The notes under the pieces are model-generated. The model saw nothing but the letters and a program-made list of their open reading frames with translations. It ran no database searches and was not told the origin of the DNA. From the NCBI GenBank assembly GCA_027459505.1, contig DAIDIE010000041.1:129252-193251 (forward strand): 64,000 nt of DNA. The letters run 5' to 3'. The stretch is from Acidobacteriota bacterium. Its GTDB lineage: Bacteria > Acidobacteriota > Terriglobia > Terriglobales > SCQP01. This document shows, one piece after another, positions 61,061-64,000 of the stretch (its first letter is position 1; every line of letters starts with the position of its first letter). The translations under genes and the position numbers were made by a program.

Positions 61061-61117
61061 AGTGGTGTCTCGCTGCGGAGAAGCCGGTCTTCAGTATTAC
61101 CTTGGTCCTCGTCCTCG

Positions 61118-62041
61118 TCAGATGAATGTGTAGCGGCCGCCATTGGTGGTAACACCTAAACCTGTGGCGCCACCGCCGGCGCTGCTGGCCGCATCGCCGC
61201 TGGTCGCCGGCGTCTGCACGGTCGCAAGATAGATCTGTGTGTCCGCCAGTGCCGAGGATGCATTGGTGAGGAGACGAGCGGTCGCCGCGGAGCTGTCCCA
61301 AAGCACAGCGTATGTGGTGTTGACGGCCAAGCCACGAATGGTGGTTTTTGGAACGCTGATCTGGCCGGTTCCGCCGTTATTAAAGATGGTTGCCGCACTC
61401 CAGTTCACGGTAGGTGTGCCGTCGCTTGTGTCGCCATTCGACAATGCGCCGCCGCTTGCCACAAATTCCGCCCAGACCACAAGCGTGTGCGCCGAACGCT
61501 GTTGGCGCACGGATGTGGATGAGCTGCGCAACAGCCCGGCGCTTATTGGCGCCGGAGATGCTGGCCCATTGGGGGCGTAGAGAGTGCTGCCGAATCCGGA
61601 GTTGTAAAAGCGTGAGCGCAGCCGCCAGTAAAACGTGGCTCCCGGGGCGGCAATGTCCCACTCGAGTCGGCTTTCCGGGCCATAGGTCGTCGTGTTCTCC
61701 GGCGGAAACGTGGAGTCGGTCGATGAAGCCAGCTCATGAAGCACCGGAGCACGGTTGCCGGAGTTGTTGGCAATGCTGATGTGAAAGTGACCGTCGACGC
61801 CCGTTACCGCAAATGAGTTAGCTGGCAGAGGCGGTGGTATCGATTGCGACTCCGCAACCTGGGCGGCCGGACGGGGCTCGACACCCAGTTGCGTTGCCAT
61901 GTGCTCCACATAAGTCACCAACTCGTCAAGGCCGCGGTAAACCAGCGGTGCGGTGTTGCGGAGAGGCAAGAAATAATGCCGGTCGAAAGGCATAACGATG
62001 TTCAGGACTGCGTTCTTGTCGTCCAGGCGGTGCGCAGCCAT
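61118..62041 (-). CDS. Phage tail-fibre-like or tail-associated protein
   Basis: The 307-residue protein has an N-terminal segment (IVMPFDRHYFLPLRNTAPLV and LDELVTYVEHMATQLG), a Pro-rich linker and a long beta-rich part with FYWRLRSRFYNSGFG, ATIFNNGGTGQISVPKTT and a Gly/Ala-rich end. This resembles fibre or adhesin-like virion proteins. The start at 62041 overlaps the 659-residue gene by 40 bp; an ATG at 61993 would leave no overlap. Confidence 0.6.
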   Translation of the reverse strand: MAAHRLDDKNAVLNIVMPFDRHYFLPLRNTAPLVYRGLDELVTYVEHMATQLGVEPRPAAQVAESQSIPPPLPANSFAVTGVDGHFHISIANNSGNRAPVLHELASSTDSTFPPENTTTYGPESRLEWDIAAPGATFYWRLRSRFYNSGFGSTLYAPNGPASPAPISAGLLRSSSTSVRQQRSAHTLVVWAEFVASGGALSNGDTSDGTPTVNWSAATIFNNGGTGQISVPKTTIRGLAVNTTYAVLWDSSAATARLLTNASSALADTQIYLATVQTPATSGDAASSAGGGATGLGVTTNGGRYTFI

Positions 62042-63981
62042 AATGCCAGCCGCTGAACCTCAAAATGAGCCCCGGGTTCCGTGACTCTCATGCGCAGTGC
62101 GATGCGTTCGCCGCGAACACGGCAGCCTATGCGTTGGTCGCCGGGCAGCACCGGTGTAAGCGGCAGGTTGCGCAGGAGGCGTGGAGTGTCAGCGTCGTTG
62201 CTGATCGCTTCCACGCACAGGTTGCCCTCGCCTTGAGCGGAAACCGTTACGCCGCCCAGGTCAAGCATTCCCAAAGAGCTCCCTGTCTGGTTTTGCGTGG
62301 CATTGAGAAAAGCGGTCTGATAAAACGCCTCGATGGGCGCTCCGTTGTCGGTACGACTTGTGGGATCAATCTGATGGACTGCCGCTTCAGTGGAGGAAGC
62401 GACCAGGAGCTGGGAGGTGGACAGTTGGCTGTCGATGTCACTGGGAGCAAACGCGCCGGGAAGAGGGCCTTCGGGTACAGTGCGTTCCAGGCGCAGCAAT
62501 TGAAATGCGGCAATGCTGTCCCGGCTCCATTTGCGTCCCGGGTAGGCGCGCTCAATACCCGCGAAACGGCTGAAGACAACGGGCGGATTCCAGCCCTCGC
62601 TGAAATCGACTTTGAAGACCTCACTGGGCGCGGTGGAAGCGCCCATTGGCACGCCGATGCGGGCCTGTTGTGTTTCCGCGTCAATATCTGCCCAGATAGT
62701 GTGGCCATAGCGCCAGTTGACCTGCTTCCAGAGATTGTCGATTTCCAGCGAAATCAGAGTTGGGTCGCCCCCGTTAAACAGGTAGACGCCGCTGCGATGC
62801 GCAAAAATGGCGATATCGTTGCTGATGGCCAGGGCGCGCGGACCGCAGATCCCAATCTTCTGCGCAATACAACTGACGCTCCAGGTGGCAGGATCGCCGC
62901 TGTTTGGTGTCACAAGGTAAATTGAGTGTTCTTTGCCGGCGATGATCTGGCTCCGGTACTCGAAGCAGCAGGTGAGGCGTTCCCCATTGTTTTCCGCAAT
63001 CAGCACAAAGCCGGTGTCGCCCAGGTAAGTTTCCGGATCGTCGGGTTCGCTGACACGCAGCAGGCTGGGTTGCGCTGCTTCTCCCCACCACAAAAGCCGG
63101 CGTGTGGTGGGCGAGTAAATTATACCCGTCTCCGCAACCAAAACGATTTTGCGGAAGGCGACTGTGCAATCGGTTGAAGCGGCCAGGAAGGCGTCATCGA
63201 AATTAAAAGTCGCCTGGGTGGTGGTGTTGTCTTCAACAACGGTCGAGGTCTCTTGTACCCCATTGATAGTGTCGGAGGCGCCAATATAAAAGTAGGGGCC
63301 TGCGCTGGAGCCGCCCGCGACTGTGAAGGCGACCACGCGTGCGGTGACCTGTGGCGGCCCCAGCGGCAGCGATGAGATTGCCGCCTGTTTGCCACCCGCC
63401 GCCGTCCATTGAAATGGAGCCTGGGGCGCGCTCAGGTATCCACTGCGCGTACGGAACAGAACCACTCCGTAGCGCAATCCGGCGGCGATGTTGCCCGCGT
63501 CAGGCGAGTCACCCGCGTTCGCCGATCCCGCCGCCGCCGCTACTCCCACCGAGTCTACATTCACACCATCAAATTCAACTGGCGCAACCACGCCCGTACG
63601 GCCATCTGAAATGGCCATGTAAGCGTGCCCATAGGCGCTGGCGCAATTCATAAATGAGCCACCCGGAACCGCGTCCGGTGGATGGAGCGCCGTAAGGGTG
63701 CCGCTGCCGGGCGTGGATTCCTGATACAGCTCTCCGGTACTGTCCAGCACCATTGCGCACTGCCGCCCCGTGGCGGTGATCAATCCTCCCAAGCCAAGCA
63801 CTGGCCCCTGCAACGGCGCGCTGAACACACGCGTGAGCCCTTCCCTGGTCATCACGCTGGAGGGCGTAAACCGGACGTTGCGGCAGTCAGGGGAAACGCC
63901 ATTGGGCAGCTTTTCCGCCGGCCAAAGAGTGACCAGGCTGCCAAACCGTTCCACCGGCACAGGAATGAATCCTTCAAACAT
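62002..63981 (-). CDS. Large phage virion structural protein, tail-tube-like
   Basis: The 659-residue protein is beta-rich with repeated short strands, for example FGSLVTLWPAEKLPNGVSPDCRNVRF (read as FGSLVTLWPAEKLP and NGVSPDCRNVRF), VLGLGGLITATGRQCAMVL, GKEHSIYLVTPNSGD and GPRALAISNDIAIFAHRSGVYLFNGG. Together with its place in front of a fibre-like protein it suggests a T7 gp12-type tail nozzle or a beta-propeller head-tail component. The gene is complete, with its ATG at 63981; the next gene upstream lies outside the window. Confidence 0.65.
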   Translation of the reverse strand: MFEGFIPVPVERFGSLVTLWPAEKLPNGVSPDCRNVRFTPSSVMTREGLTRVFSAPLQGPVLGLGGLITATGRQCAMVLDSTGELYQESTPGSGTLTALHPPDAVPGGSFMNCASAYGHAYMAISDGRTGVVAPVEFDGVNVDSVGVAAAAGSANAGDSPDAGNIAAGLRYGVVLFRTRSGYLSAPQAPFQWTAAGGKQAAISSLPLGPPQVTARVVAFTVAGGSSAGPYFYIGASDTINGVQETSTVVEDNTTTQATFNFDDAFLAASTDCTVAFRKIVLVAETGIIYSPTTRRLLWWGEAAQPSLLRVSEPDDPETYLGDTGFVLIAENNGERLTCCFEYRSQIIAGKEHSIYLVTPNSGDPATWSVSCIAQKIGICGPRALAISNDIAIFAHRSGVYLFNGGDPTLISLEIDNLWKQVNWRYGHTIWADIDAETQQARIGVPMGASTAPSEVFKVDFSEGWNPPVVFSRFAGIERAYPGRKWSRDSIAAFQLLRLERTVPEGPLPGAFAPSDIDSQLSTSQLLVASSTEAAVHQIDPTSRTDNGAPIEAFYQTAFLNATQNQTGSSLGMLDLGGVTVSAQGEGNLCVEAISNDADTPRLLRNLPLTPVLPGDQRIGCRVRGERIALRMRVTEPGAHFEVQRLALWLRTAWTTRTQS

Positions 63982-64000
63982 GGCAAAGGCAAGTGACGAA

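Larger units (their letters stand above)
57629..64000 (-). mobile_element. Prophage or phage-remnant morphogenesis block (continues beyond window)
   Basis: Eight consecutive minus-strand genes, closely spaced or overlapping, encode phage-type proteins: a 659-residue structural protein, a fibre-like protein, a small protein, a GNAT-like protein, two small virion-type proteins, the large terminase and a holin-like protein. The order, with terminase last, resembles the late end of T7-like podoviruses. The block starts about 100 bp after the CheX-like gene and runs off the window. No integrase, repressor, tRNA or direct repeat marking an attachment site is seen on the visible side. Confidence 0.78.

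Noticed and set aside
60823-61155. N-terminal extension of the GNAT-like frame up to 61155
   Set aside because: Would overlap the entire 78-residue gene in another frame, and its residues look like non-coding translation (Ser/Arg/Trp-rich).
1-64000. CRISPR arrays, rRNA or tRNA genes
   Set aside because: No regular direct repeats and no cloverleaf or rRNA segment noticed in the intergenic gaps read by eye.

Overview
The window looks like chromosomal DNA of an acidobacterium (phylum Acidobacteriota). GC is high, genes are densely packed on both strands, and the gene content fits: a secreted protein family I associate with that phylum, a HAMP-type sensor fused to trehalose-6-phosphate synthase, DUF4388 response regulators, and myo-inositol-1-phosphate synthase beside pentose-phosphate genes. 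This assignment is inferred from gene content only; no rRNA or tRNA gene is present.

Layout. 1-3.2 kb: end of an Mla-type ABC ATPase gene, glpK, rbsK. 3.3-13.1 kb: an envelope cluster with a DUF1175 lipoprotein, a 1631-residue thioester alpha-2-macroglobulin, a polytopic membrane protein, and on the opposite strand a penicillin-binding transpeptidase fused to a SpoIID domain. 13.3-24.5 kb: DUF3995 protein, secreted protein, sensor-OtsA fusion, molybdenum cofactor genes moeA-moaC-(response regulator)-mogA, YihY, queF, and a histidine kinase-like protein lacking its phospho-acceptor His, divergent from an Rcp1-like receiver. 24.5-28.4 kb: haem operon hemX-hemAC-hemD, with glutamyl-tRNA reductase and porphobilinogen deaminase in one chain. 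28.6-34.5 kb: secreted helical-barrel protein; acyltransferase-gnd-pgl-phosphoesterase-ino1 operon. 34.7-44.8 kb: trpE-trpG, CtpA protease, TatB/TatC, DedA, then nadB-exchanger-M28 peptidase.

The most notable part is 44.9-57 kb. An AhpD-like gene (44894-45448) carries an in-frame TGA exactly where the second Cys of its CxxC redox motif should be. A hairpin of bacterial SECIS geometry follows, so it is a candidate CxxU selenoprotein. Next come a glycosyltransferase, an HD-GYP regulator and a pyruvoyl-dependent arginine decarboxylase. A SAM-I riboswitch with terminator then controls a threonine-synthase paralogue plus a MoaD-like protein ending in Gly-Gly-Cys. A canonical lysC-thrC-thrB-hom operon lies 1.5 kb away, so I propose that the riboswitch-controlled pair makes homocysteine from O-phosphohomoserine with sulfur from a protein thiocarboxylate. 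The same intergenic region fires the other way into a valine-rich leader peptide and attenuator for ilvE, so two different attenuation devices stand back to back.

57.6-64 kb: a phage morphogenesis block on the minus strand (large structural protein, fibre-like protein, GNAT-like protein, small proteins, large terminase, holin-like protein). Its order resembles the late end of T7-like podoviruses. It continues beyond the window; no integrase or attachment site is visible.
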